Assembly: GCA_023488645.1 (NCBI GenBank)
Contig: JAMDDL010000124.1
Coordinates: 1-5,830, forward strand
DNA: 5,830 nt
Reading direction: 5' to 3'
DNA from: Actinomycetota bacterium
Lineage (GTDB): Bacteria > Actinomycetota > Humimicrobiia > Humimicrobiales > Humimicrobiaceae
The position numbers and the translations under genes are program-made. The notes under the pieces were generated by a model, which had not been told where the DNA came from, searched no databases, and saw nothing but the letters and a program-made list of their open reading frames with translations. Positions within the stretch are counted from its first letter, which is position 1, and every line of letters starts with the position of its first letter. Below are positions 1-5,830 of this stretch, piece by piece.

Positions 1-2573
1 AGGATTTCTATTCCTTCTTCTATCATGGCATTTATTTCTTCTTCAAACGCAGGCATTTCTGCTTTTGTTCTTCTGTAAATTACAGTAACTTTATTGCAGT
101 CTTTAATCCTGATAGCCGCTCTTGCAGCATCCACTGCAGCATTGCCGCCGCCGACAACTCCCACATGGTTGCCTATATTTACTTTTTTTGAAAGATTTAC
201 ATCTTTTAGAAATTCAAGGGCATCAAGAACGCCGTCAGCACCTTCATTTGCAATATTTAATTTCCGTGATTTTCCCGCACCTGTGGCAATGTATACAGCT
301 TTATAATCATTTAAAAGTGAGGCAAACTGGATATCTCTGCTGATTTTAGTATTTGTATGAATTTTTACACCTGCATTTCTTATATTTTGTATATCAAAAT
401 TAAGCATATCTTTTGGCAATCTATACTGCGGGATATAAACTGCAAGAGCACCTCCGGCAACTTCCTGCTCATCAAAAATTGTAACATCATAGCCCATACT
501 GACAAGGCTGTAACCAGCTGTCAATCCTGAAGGTCCTGCACCAATTATTGCTACTTTTTCTTTGCCGGCTTTTAGTTCTTTTTTTACAGGGTATACTCCA
601 GCCTTTAAAGCATAATCTGTTGCAGATCTTTTAAGTGCTCTGATGGCAATAGGATCTCCCCATTTGCCTGCCTCGCATTTATATTCACATGGATGATGGC
701 ATACTCTTGCACACACAGATGGCAGGGGATTGTCTTTAAGAATATTATTAAAGGCTTCTTCAAAACGCCCGTTTGCAATTAATGAAATATAAACTTGAGC
801 TTCAGTTCCAATCGGACAGGTATGCTGGCAGGGTGAAGATATTATCTGTCTGCATGCAACAGCAGGACACCTTTTCTCCTTTACATGAGCTTCATATTCG
901 TCCCCAAAATATTGAATTGTTGAAAGAACCGGGTTTGGCGCAGTCTTGCCCAAACCGCACAGTGAAGTTTCCTTTATTGAAGAACCCAACTTTCCCAGTT
1001 CCTCAATATCTGCTGAACTGCCGTTGCCGTAAGTTATTGATTCCAATCTTTCCAGCATCCTTTTTGTACCAATTCTGCAGGGAACACACTGTCCGCAGGA
1101 CTCTTCCTGGATAAAATCCATAAAATATCTTGACAGATCTACCATACAGGTATCTTCATCCAAAACTATCATGCCTCCGGAACCCATTATGGCTCCTATT
1201 TCCTTGACTTTTTCATAATCTATCGGGACATCAAGAAATTTTTCCGGAATGCAGCCCCCTGAAGGACCGCCCAGCTGTACTGCCTTAAACTTCTTTCCTC
1301 TTCTTATTCCTCCTCCTATTTTAAATACAATATCTCTGATTGATATACCCATTGGTACTTCCACAAGCCCCACATTATTTACTGCCCCCGTTAAAGCAAA
1401 TATTTTGGTTCCCTTGCTGGTTTGCGTACCAATTTTATTAAACCATTCCGCTCCATTTAAAATTATTTGAGGAATATTCGACAAGGTTTCAACATTATTT
1501 ATTAAAGTAGGCTTGCCATAAAGTCCCTCATTGGCAGGAAAAGGCGGTTTTGGTTTTGGCATTCCCATTTTACCTTCCAGAGATCTGATTAAAGCAGTTT
1601 CCTCTCCGCAAACAAATGCTCCTGCTCCCTGATATATTTCAACATCAAAGTTAAATTTGCTTCCTAAAATATTTTCCCCCAACAGCCCGTACTCTCTTGA
1701 CTCATTTATGGCATGACTAAAAACTTCAATTGCAAGAGGATATTCAGCTCTAATATATGCATAACCTTTCTCAGAACCAATAGCGATTCCTGCAATAATC
1801 ATTCCTTCAAGAACAGAATGAGGATCAGACTCCAGAAGATTTCTGTCCATGAAAGCACCTGGATCGCCCTCATCACCATTGCAAACTACATATTTTATAC
1901 CGGAAGGCGATTTCGCATTTCTGCAAAATTCCCATTTTTTCCCCGTAGGAAACCCTGCTCCCCCTCTTCCCCTAAGCCCTGATTGTGAAACAATCCGTAT
2001 AATTTCAGCTGAATCCAGTTGTGTTATTGCTTTCAGCAACCCTTGATAACCATCGTGCGAGATATAATCAGTAATCTTAAACGGGTCTATTTTCCCTCTA
2101 TTCCTTAAAACCCGTGATTCCTGATATTTATAAAAGTCAGCCAGGACCGAATCTTTAATTATCGGGTTTAATTCTTGAACTATTTCGCCCTTACCTATAT
2201 GAATATCAAAAATTGTTTTTACCTTATCGCTCTCAAGGCTGTGATAGGTTACAGGCTCAGCATTAAAGCATTCAATGGTCATCATCGGTTCAAGAGAGCA
2301 AAAACCAACGCATCCTGAAGTTGTAAATACTATATTTTTTAAATTTCGCTTATCTATTTCTTCTCTTACTGTATCAGCAATTAATTGTGCGTCTGATGCT
2401 ATTCCGCAGGTTCCAAGATGTACAGTAATTTTAATTTTCCTCAAACTCTCATTTAAAGAATTTTCTTTTAATATCTTCTCTTTTATATCTTTCAGATTTT
2501 GTGCTGTTATTTTTTTTGAAGCATCTTTTATCAAAATGAAATCCTTATCTACTTCCTTATCTTTCATTGGCAT
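1..2573 (-). CDS. NuoF/HydB-GltD fusion flavo-iron-sulfur oxidoreductase (3'-truncated by window edge)
   Basis: One open frame of 857 codons leaves the window at its left edge with no stop. Residues about 45-125 form an HndB-like thioredoxin-fold [2Fe-2S] domain (GTCGIAS at 54-60, C88, C92). Residues about 165-565 are a full NuoF 51-kDa module: glycine-rich FMN/NADH loop RGRGGAGFPTGKKW (201-214), GDEGDPGAFMDR (233-244), GAGAFVCGEETALIRSLEG (316-334), and N3-type [4Fe-4S] ligands C493, C496, C499 and C539. Instead of the usual C-terminal 2x[4Fe-4S] ferredoxin of HydB, a GltD/NfnB-like module follows. It has eight cysteines (569, 574, 582, 586, 621, 625, 629, 633), FAD motif GAGPSG (678-683) and a second Rossmann motif GVVGGGNAAVDAAR (805-818). 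The role is inferred: cytoplasmic electron transfer between NADH, NAD(P)H and Fe-S carriers, possibly bifurcating. ATG 2573 is the first start after an in-frame TGA; ATG 2567 is an alternative. It overlaps the nuoE-like gene by 17 bases, suggesting translational coupling. Confidence 0.92.
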   Translation of the reverse strand, partial: MPMKDKEVDKDFILIKDASKKITAQNLKDIKEKILKENSLNESLRKIKITVHLGTCGIASDAQLIADTVREEIDKRNLKNIVFTTSGCVGFCSLEPMMTIECFNAEPVTYHSLESDKVKTIFDIHIGKGEIVQELNPIIKDSVLADFYKYQESRVLRNRGKIDPFKITDYISHDGYQGLLKAITQLDSAEIIRIVSQSGLRGRGGAGFPTGKKWEFCRNAKSPSGIKYVVCNGDEGDPGAFMDRNLLESDPHSVLEGMIIAGIAIGSEKGYAYIRAEYPLAIEVFSHAINESREYGLLGENILGSKFNFDVEIYQGAGAFVCGEETALIRSLEGKMGMPKPKPPFPANEGLYGKPTLINNVETLSNIPQIILNGAEWFNKIGTQTSKGTKIFALTGAVNNVGLVEVPMGISIRDIVFKIGGGIRRGKKFKAVQLGGPSGGCIPEKFLDVPIDYEKVKEIGAIMGSGGMIVLDEDTCMVDLSRYFMDFIQEESCGQCVPCRIGTKRMLERLESITYGNGSSADIEELGKLGSSIKETSLCGLGKTAPNPVLSTIQYFGDEYEAHVKEKRCPAVACRQIISSPCQHTCPIGTEAQVYISLIANGRFEEAFNNILKDNPLPSVCARVCHHPCEYKCEAGKWGDPIAIRALKRSATDYALKAGVYPVKKELKAGKEKVAIIGAGPSGLTAGYSLVSMGYDVTIFDEQEVAGGALAVYIPQYRLPKDMLNFDIQNIRNAGVKIHTNTKISRDIQFASLLNDYKAVYIATGAGKSRKLNIANEGADGVLDALEFLKDVNLSKKVNIGNHVGVVGGGNAAVDAARAAIRIKDCNKVTVIYRRTKAEMPAFEEEINAMIEEGIEI

Positions 2574-3051
2574 AAATCAGATTCATTACTTCCTCAGGGC
2601 TTACCTTTTTAAAAATTTTATCATTAATTACCACCACAGGGCCTATCCCGCATGCACCAAGGCACCTGTTTATCTGAAGAGAATATTTTCTGTCTGCAGT
2701 TGTTTCTTCAGGTTTTATCCCGAATTCTCTTTCAATCTTTTCGGCAATCTTTTTTCCGCCCTTTACAAAACAGGCAGTCCCCAGACAAACCCTTATATTA
2801 TTTTTGCCCCGGGGAGTTAAGGAAAAAAAAGAATAAAAAGTTGCAACTCCATAAACATCCTTTTCGGGAATATTTAATTCTTTTGCAACTTTTTCCTGAG
2901 CTTCAACAGGCAGGAACCCGAGTTCATTTTGTATGTCATGAAGAACAGGAATTAATGCCCCTTTTTTATTTTTATTCCTGCCAATTATTTCATCAATTTT
3001 TAAAATTTCTTCAGGGCTCAATTCATATTTTGGCAAATCCGAAATTTTCAT
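2557..3051 (-). CDS. NuoE/HydC-like [2Fe-2S] thioredoxin-fold subunit
   Basis: 164 residues, the normal length for the 24-kDa (NuoE/HydC/HndA) family. The N-terminal helical part (about 10-80) carries the family signature in the stretch LIPVLHDIQNELGFLP and GVATFYSFF (68-76). The C-terminal thioredoxin-like ferredoxin fold has cluster ligands C89, C94, C130 and C134, i.e. C-x4-C and C-x3-C in CLGTAC and CLGAC, so the [2Fe-2S] site looks intact. In relatives this protein sits next to the FMN subunit and relays or parks electrons. It starts at ATG 3051, three bases after AGGAAG (3055-3060), and is the first gene of the operon. The downstream gene begins inside its last codons, so the two products very likely form one complex. 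The sequence does not tell whether the partner complex is a hydrogenase, formate dehydrogenase or NADH/NADPH transhydrogenase, so no gene symbol is given. Confidence 0.95.
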   Translation of the reverse strand: MKISDLPKYELSPEEILKIDEIIGRNKNKKGALIPVLHDIQNELGFLPVEAQEKVAKELNIPEKDVYGVATFYSFFSLTPRGKNNIRVCLGTACFVKGGKKIAEKIEREFGIKPEETTADRKYSLQINRCLGACGIGPVVVINDKIFKKVSPEEVMNLIYANER

Positions 3052-3107
3052 TTACTTCCTTTTTAAAGATAATCCTATTTTTTGCCTTCCGGAAAATCAT
3101 TGTAACG

Positions 3108-3137
3108 ATTATAGCAAACTCTAATTGATAATCACAA
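3108..3137 (-). promoter_or_regulatory. Promoter of the nuoE-nuoF/gltD operon (extended -10)
   Basis: On the minus strand TGCTATAAT ends at 3108: a consensus TATAAT (3113-3108) with the TGn extension. TTGTGA (3137-3132), a four-of-six match to the -35 box, lies 18 bases upstream. Transcription would start near 3101, leaving a leader of about 50 bases that ends in AGGAAG before ATG 3051. It is the only good promoter seen upstream of this operon. The assignment is by motif only. Confidence 0.6.
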
Positions 3138-3182
3138 ATATTTATTTTTTTACATAGAGATTTTTTATTTATAATAAAATTA

Positions 3183-3371
3183 AATTATAAGAACTTTTTG
3201 GATCGCTTAAGGCAAAAATAAGGTATTTATGACGAAATAATCTATCATCTGGCTGACAAACGTATAAAAGAATTTTCTGAAAAATTCAGGCAGCCGGATA
3301 AATATTTTTCTTACAGGAAAGATAAATCTCAACCGGTACAGGCAATGATGGTTGTTGCAAGGATGAAATAA
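3183..3371 (+). pseudogene. Decayed coding remnant with in-frame stops, origin unknown
   Basis: One frame reads NYKNFLDRLRQK, a TAA at 3219-3221, then IYDEIIYHLADKRIKEF (from 3225) and onward through KYFSYRKDK and AMMVVARMK to a TAA at 3369-3371. The same frame then continues YILAAEYLLKFF to another TAA at 3408. The lysine/arginine-rich, alternating hydrophobic pattern looks protein-like rather than random AT-rich DNA, and there is no start codon or ribosome site. It may be the tail of a transposase or other mobile-element protein, but I do not recognise the family with certainty. It lies between the divergent NuoE-like and DUF3048 genes. Confidence 0.35.
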
Positions 3372-3450
3372 TATATACTGGCAGCTGAGTATTTATTAAA
3401 ATTTTTTTAATATATCATAATTATAAATTTCATTTTTTAAAATCATCTTT

Positions 3451-3456
3451 TATAAT
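3451..3456 (+). promoter_or_regulatory. Candidate -10 box for the DUF3048 gene
   Basis: A consensus TATAAT lies 35 bases before the proposed AUU start and would give a leader of about 29 bases. No convincing -35 hexamer is seen (TTTCAT at 3428-3433 with 17-base spacing is weak). The surrounding DNA is very AT-rich, so chance matches are likely. Confidence 0.4.
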
Positions 3457-3478
3457 GTTAATAATTTATCCGGAATTG

Positions 3479-3494
3479 AAAGGGGGCTACCATT
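3479..3494 (+). promoter_or_regulatory. Strong Shine-Dalgarno next to a probable AUU start codon
   Basis: AAAGGGGG (3479-3486) is followed by five bases and then ATT at 3492-3494. That is ideal spacing for initiation at ATT and far too distant (56 bases) for ATG 3543. The codons from 3492 encode a basic start and a hydrophobic segment as expected for this protein, so this site decides the start. Confidence 0.6.
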
Positions 3495-4493
3495 AAAAGG
3501 ATTAAACTCTATGTCATTATAGGAATCATTACAATCTTAATCATGCTTGGTGCGGATGCTGTATTCAGTTTTTCAAGTGCAGGTGCGGCATCAACTCCGC
3601 CAAGAAGACCGCTTGCAATAATGGTTGAAAACAGCATAGCTGCAAGACCTCAGTCAGGGTTAAATCTTGCTGACATAGTATTTGAAGCTGTAGATGAATA
3701 CGGAATAACAAGATTTGTTGCAATTTATTACAATAATGATGCACCACAAGTTGGACCGATTAGAAGCTCAAGACCGTATTATGCCGAAATAGCACGCGGA
3801 TTTGATCCGTATTATGCATTTTTCGGAACTTATCCTGAAAATTATAAATATATCCAGGATATGAATATGCTTACTTTAAGTGCAATGTCAGACAGATCGG
3901 GACAAAGTTCAATTATAGGGCTTGCTCCATACTGGAGGGACTGGAACAGAAGCAAGATACAGGAACATACTGCATTCATGTCTACTTATGCTTTAAGAGA
4001 TGCGGCTGCAAAGATAGGATATCCTCAGGATGGTGGTGTAATTCCGCTTAATTTTAAGGGTGATGCCGGTGAAGGTGAAAGAGGACAGGTATCAAGAATA
4101 AATATTGATTTCGGCACTGTATCCTATTCTCCAAAAGGGTTTAATGTAAATTATATTTATAATCGTGAAAGTAACAGTTATGCAAGAATTATGGGTGGTA
4201 AAGCTCATTGTGATTATGGAACAGGGGCTCAAATTACTGCAAAAAATATAATAGTCATGATTACGGATATAGCTGGACCCATAGACCAATGGAAACACAT
4301 GTCAGTAAGAACAATTGGTTCGGGAACTGCATTATTCTTTATTGATGGCAATGCAGTACAGGGAACCTGGGAAAGAGGAAGCATATATGATCCGTTTGTG
4401 TATAAGGATGGAAGCGGGAATATAATAAATTTCAATTCCGGTGCAACATGGATACATCTTGTTCAGGATCCAGGTAAGGTATCATATCAATAA
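3492..4493 (+). CDS. DUF3048 (YerB-like) membrane-anchored or exported protein
   Basis: Read from ATT 3492 the protein has 333 residues, normal for YerB-like proteins. Residues 2-5 are basic (KRIK) and 6-20 strongly hydrophobic, a signal peptide or membrane anchor; there is no lipobox cysteine. The N-terminal DUF3048 domain follows: PLAIMVENS (40-48), ARPQSGLNLADIVFEA (51-66), GITRFVAIYY (71-80), VGPIRSSRPYY (88-98) and DPYYAFFGTYPENYKYI (105-121). A middle EHTAFMST (158-165) is also typical. The C-terminal DUF3048 domain includes GGKAHCDYGTGAQITAKNIIV (235-255) and NSGATWIHLV (315-324). The biochemical function of the family is not established; an extracytoplasmic, envelope-related role is inferred. 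The first ATG (3543) would discard the hydrophobic segment and has no nearby ribosome site. A TGA at 3477-3479 bounds the frame upstream. The gene stands alone, converging with the reductase pseudogene. Confidence 0.88.
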   Translation: MKRIKLYVIIGIITILIMLGADAVFSFSSAGAASTPPRRPLAIMVENSIAARPQSGLNLADIVFEAVDEYGITRFVAIYYNNDAPQVGPIRSSRPYYAEIARGFDPYYAFFGTYPENYKYIQDMNMLTLSAMSDRSGQSSIIGLAPYWRDWNRSKIQEHTAFMSTYALRDAAAKIGYPQDGGVIPLNFKGDAGEGERGQVSRINIDFGTVSYSPKGFNVNYIYNRESNSYARIMGGKAHCDYGTGAQITAKNIIVMITDIAGPIDQWKHMSVRTIGSGTALFFIDGNAVQGTWERGSIYDPFVYKDGSGNIINFNSGATWIHLVQDPGKVSYQ

Positions 4494-4522
4494 AAGTGTT
4501 AAGCCATATTATTTTGCGCAGG

Positions 4523-4842
4523 TTATTTAAGTTTAATAATCCATTGCCCAAATGCAATCATAAATTCTTTTACCTTTTGAATTGTGATCATATCTATAAG
4601 TTTATCTGTCTCGCTAAACTTCTTTTCTGCAAAGTTCACCATAATTTCAGGACGATTCATTGGAAATGCATTAAGAAAGACAAAAGACTGCCGCAGATGA
4701 TATGTGCTCTTGCAGTGCCGATCATGCCAATAGAAGCACCCATAATACCAACAGGTTTTTGATCAAAGGGATTTGTTCCGGATGGTCTTGATGCTGCATC
4801 AATGGTATTTTTTAAAACTCCTGGGACGGAATAGCTTTTAAA
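4523..4842 (-). pseudogene. NADPH-dependent FMN reductase (NAD(P)H-dependent flavoprotein), truncated and frameshifted
   Basis: The minus strand encodes the C-terminal half of a flavodoxin-like NADPH-dependent FMN reductase (ChrR/YieF/azoreductase type). From about 4836 it reads SYSVPGVLKNTIDAASRP, then NPFDQKPVGIMGASIGMIGTARA. The frame then shifts: five bases (4704-4700) stand where six are expected for the usual Gln-Tyr. It continues HLRQSFVFLNAFPMNRPEIMV to a TAA at 4525-4523. Two lesions therefore show: a one-base deletion near 4702 and loss of the roughly 80-residue N-terminal half, including the start and the FMN phosphate-binding GSLR-type loop. Upstream of about 4840 the sequence becomes AT-only with no family resemblance. 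A functional flavoenzyme is very unlikely. The frameshift alone could be a sequencing error; the missing N-terminus could not. Confidence 0.85.
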
Positions 4843-4853
4843 AATTTTTAAAA
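4836..4853. repeat. Perfect A/T palindrome at the pseudogene break point
   Basis: T4-A5-T5-A4 forms an 18-base perfect palindrome exactly where FMN reductase homology stops and the toxin-antitoxin upstream region begins. It has no G or C, so it is not a credible terminator, and in such AT-rich DNA it may be chance. It may mark a rearrangement junction. Confidence 0.4.
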
Positions 4854-4865
4854 ATAAAGTACAAT
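4837..4865 (+). promoter_or_regulatory. Possible promoter of the mntA-hepT pair
   Basis: TTTAAA (4837-4842) and TACAAT (4860-4865) are 17 bases apart and match the -35 and -10 consensus at four and five of six positions. Transcription would start near 4872, inside the inverted repeat just downstream. The flanking DNA is almost pure A/T, so the match is weak evidence. Confidence 0.3.
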
Positions 4866-4877
4866 GTGTAAATACAC
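4866..4877. repeat. Inverted repeat GTGTA-AA-TACAC, candidate operator
   Basis: Perfect five-base arms separated by AA directly follow the possible -10 box, 59 bases before the mntA start. Many toxin-antitoxin modules regulate themselves through short palindromes of this kind, but MntA has no obvious DNA-binding domain, so an operator role is only a suggestion. Confidence 0.35.
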
Positions 4878-4935
4878 TTAAAGAAAAATATTAGATAAAA
4901 GGATAAAATTTTTAATTGTTTGAACGGGAACATAA

Positions 4936-5382
4936 ATGAAAGAAATTTTTTCAAATTTAGAATCTATTAAAAAAATCTTCCAAGAGAGCGGGGTTGTCCT
5001 GGCTTATATTTTTGGCTCTGCAGCTAAAAAGGGATTAACTAAATTAAGTGATATTGATTTTGCTGTATTTTTAGATAAAACTATTTCTCAAAGTAAATAT
5101 TACAAGATTAGGCTTTTACTTCTTGATCGATTAGACAGAGTTATTAAAAATAAACCTTTAGATGTAGCTATTCTTAATAATGCCACTCCTCTACTGGTTC
5201 AATTAGTTATTCTTCAAGGTAAGATTCTCTTCTGCCAGGATGAGGATTTAAGAGTTAATTTTCAACTAAAGAGCCTTAAGGAGTTTGATGATGCCCTTTA
5301 TTTGAGGAAAGTTTACTATAATTATTTGGAAGAGCGGGTTAAAGAAAATAAACTGGGAGATATAAGTATCCATGGGAGATAA
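4936..5382 (+). CDS. mntA: MntA-type minimal nucleotidyltransferase antitoxin
   Basis: 148 residues with the nucleotidyltransferase signature near the N-terminus: hydrophobic YIFGS with G27-S28, ten residues, then D39-x-D41 (SDIDFAV), and a third acidic residue D76 in PLDVAIL. The metal- and ATP-binding residues are thus present. In characterised MntA-HepT systems this enzyme transfers AMP from ATP to the tyrosine of the toxin's RNase motif and so inactivates it. The immediate downstream HEPN gene, with an 11-base overlap, supports that role. ATG 4936 has GGGA (4926-4929) six bases upstream. The C-terminal part (105-148) is charged and helical. Simple DNA-polymerase-beta-like transferases can have other targets, but the pairing makes this assignment strong. 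Confidence 0.9.
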   Translation: MKEIFSNLESIKKIFQESGVVLAYIFGSAAKKGLTKLSDIDFAVFLDKTISQSKYYKIRLLLLDRLDRVIKNKPLDVAILNNATPLLVQLVILQGKILFCQDEDLRVNFQLKSLKEFDDALYLRKVYYNYLEERVKENKLGDISIHGR

Positions 5383-5803
5383 ACTGGAGACAGAAATTAT
5401 AATAAAAGAAAGAATTAAAAAAATTGAAGAGGCAGTTACCGAACTAAAGCAACTCCGAATGTTGCCAAAACAAAATTTTTTTAAGGAAAAAAGAATTCAG
5501 TATGCCTCGATGTATGCAATGATTATTGGAATCGAAGCCGTTTGTGATATTGGCAATCATATTCTTTCCAAATATTTTAATCGGGCTGCAGAAACTTATA
5601 AGGATGTTATTTTACTCTTAGGAGAATGCAAGGTTATACCTAAAGGTTTTAGTCAGAAGTCTTCTAAAATGGCAGATTTCCGTAATATTTTAATTCACCT
5701 TTATCTTAAAATTGATACAGAAGAAGTTTATAAAAATCTTAAAAAAGCTCCCGAGGAATTTACTAAGTTCTCAAAATTCTTCCTGAATTTTCTTGAAAAA
5801 TAA
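5372..5803 (+). CDS. hepT: HepT-like HEPN RNase toxin
   Basis: 143 residues, mostly helical, typical for the HepT (former DUF86) family. The HEPN catalytic motif R-x4-H-x-Y is complete: R104, H109, Y111 in FRNILIHLY. In the family this motif cleaves RNA (tRNA in studied cases), and the tyrosine is the AMP-acceptor used by MntA. Earlier segments SMYAMIIGIEAVCDIGNHILS (46-66) match the conserved helix that precedes it. ATG 5372 lies inside the last codons of mntA (11-base overlap), with GGGAG at 5356-5360, so the two genes are translated together, antitoxin first. An intact motif suggests an active toxin held in check by MntA. Whether this copy acts as phage defence or plasmid/island maintenance cannot be told from the sequence. 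No terminator is visible in the 27 bases left after it. Confidence 0.92.
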   Translation: MGDKLETEIIIKERIKKIEEAVTELKQLRMLPKQNFFKEKRIQYASMYAMIIGIEAVCDIGNHILSKYFNRAAETYKDVILLLGECKVIPKGFSQKSSKMADFRNILIHLYLKIDTEEVYKNLKKAPEEFTKFSKFFLNFLEK

Positions 5804-5830
5804 TAACTCAGTACCAATTTTATAATATCT

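Noticed and set aside
94..2046. Several plus-strand open frames of 65-113 codons
   Set aside because: All are antisense to the continuous NuoF-GltD coding frame and have no recognisable features.
2275..2820. 181-codon open frame on the plus strand
   Set aside because: It lies opposite the NuoE-like gene and the start of the NuoF fusion, whose motifs are unambiguous; the plus-strand peptide shows no family features.
3125..3137. TTGTGATTATCAA as a Rex- or FNR-like operator in the NuoE promoter
   Set aside because: Only one half-site resembles such operators and the symmetry is poor; a redox regulator would make sense here but the sequence does not support it.
3395..3411. Perfect hairpin ATTAAAA-TTT-TTTTAAT
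   Set aside because: It contains no G or C and is expected by chance in this AT-rich stretch; too weak for a terminator.
4494..4525. Terminator between the converging DUF3048 gene and reductase relic
   Set aside because: No GC stem followed by a T run could be found on either strand.
4496..4762. 88-codon plus-strand open frame after the DUF3048 gene
   Set aside because: It is antisense to the FMN reductase relic, which explains the sequence; no ribosome site is present.
1..5830. tRNA, rRNA, riboswitch or CRISPR array
   Set aside because: No cloverleaf, rRNA-like stretch, known riboswitch core or regularly spaced repeats were seen on either strand by eye.

Overview
This AT-rich window looks like a low-GC anaerobic, fermentative or acetogen-like bacterium. 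The signs are cysteine-rich NuoE/NuoF-type flavin/Fe-S electron-transfer genes, frequent AGA/AGG and ATA codons, and a DUF3048 (YerB-like) protein of a kind common in Firmicutes and related anaerobic lineages. The exact taxon cannot be read from this stretch.

Left part (1-3137, minus strand): a two-gene operon read leftwards from a good extended -10 promoter. The first gene is a NuoE/HydC-like [2Fe-2S] subunit. It overlaps a very large second gene that runs off the left edge. The visible 857 codons of the second gene join three modules in one uninterrupted frame: an HndB-like thioredoxin-fold ferredoxin domain, a complete NuoF/HydB NADH-FMN module, and a GltD/NfnB-type module with eight cysteines followed by FAD and NAD(P)H Rossmann motifs. 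Together the pair has parts to connect NADH, a second pyridine nucleotide (probably NADPH) and low-potential Fe-S clusters. It therefore looks like a fused Stn/Nfn-like or HydBC-like, possibly electron-bifurcating, oxidoreductase. No catalytic hydrogenase or formate dehydrogenase subunit is visible in the window.

Middle (about 3140-3490): AT-rich intergenic DNA holding a short decayed coding remnant with in-frame stops, then a promoter-like -10 box for the next gene. The DUF3048 gene (3492-4493, plus strand) encodes a membrane-anchored or exported YerB-like protein. Its most plausible start is an AUU codon right after a strong Shine-Dalgarno; the first ATG would cut off the signal/anchor segment.

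Right part (4500-5830): an accessory-looking segment. A truncated and frameshifted NADPH-dependent FMN reductase pseudogene lies on the minus strand, convergent with the DUF3048 gene. It is followed by a plus-strand MntA-HepT (minimal nucleotidyltransferase antitoxin / HEPN RNase toxin) module, with a short inverted repeat near its likely promoter. The pseudogene's homology ends at an A/T palindrome just before the toxin-antitoxin promoter region, which suggests that the end of the pseudogene was lost in a rearrangement there.
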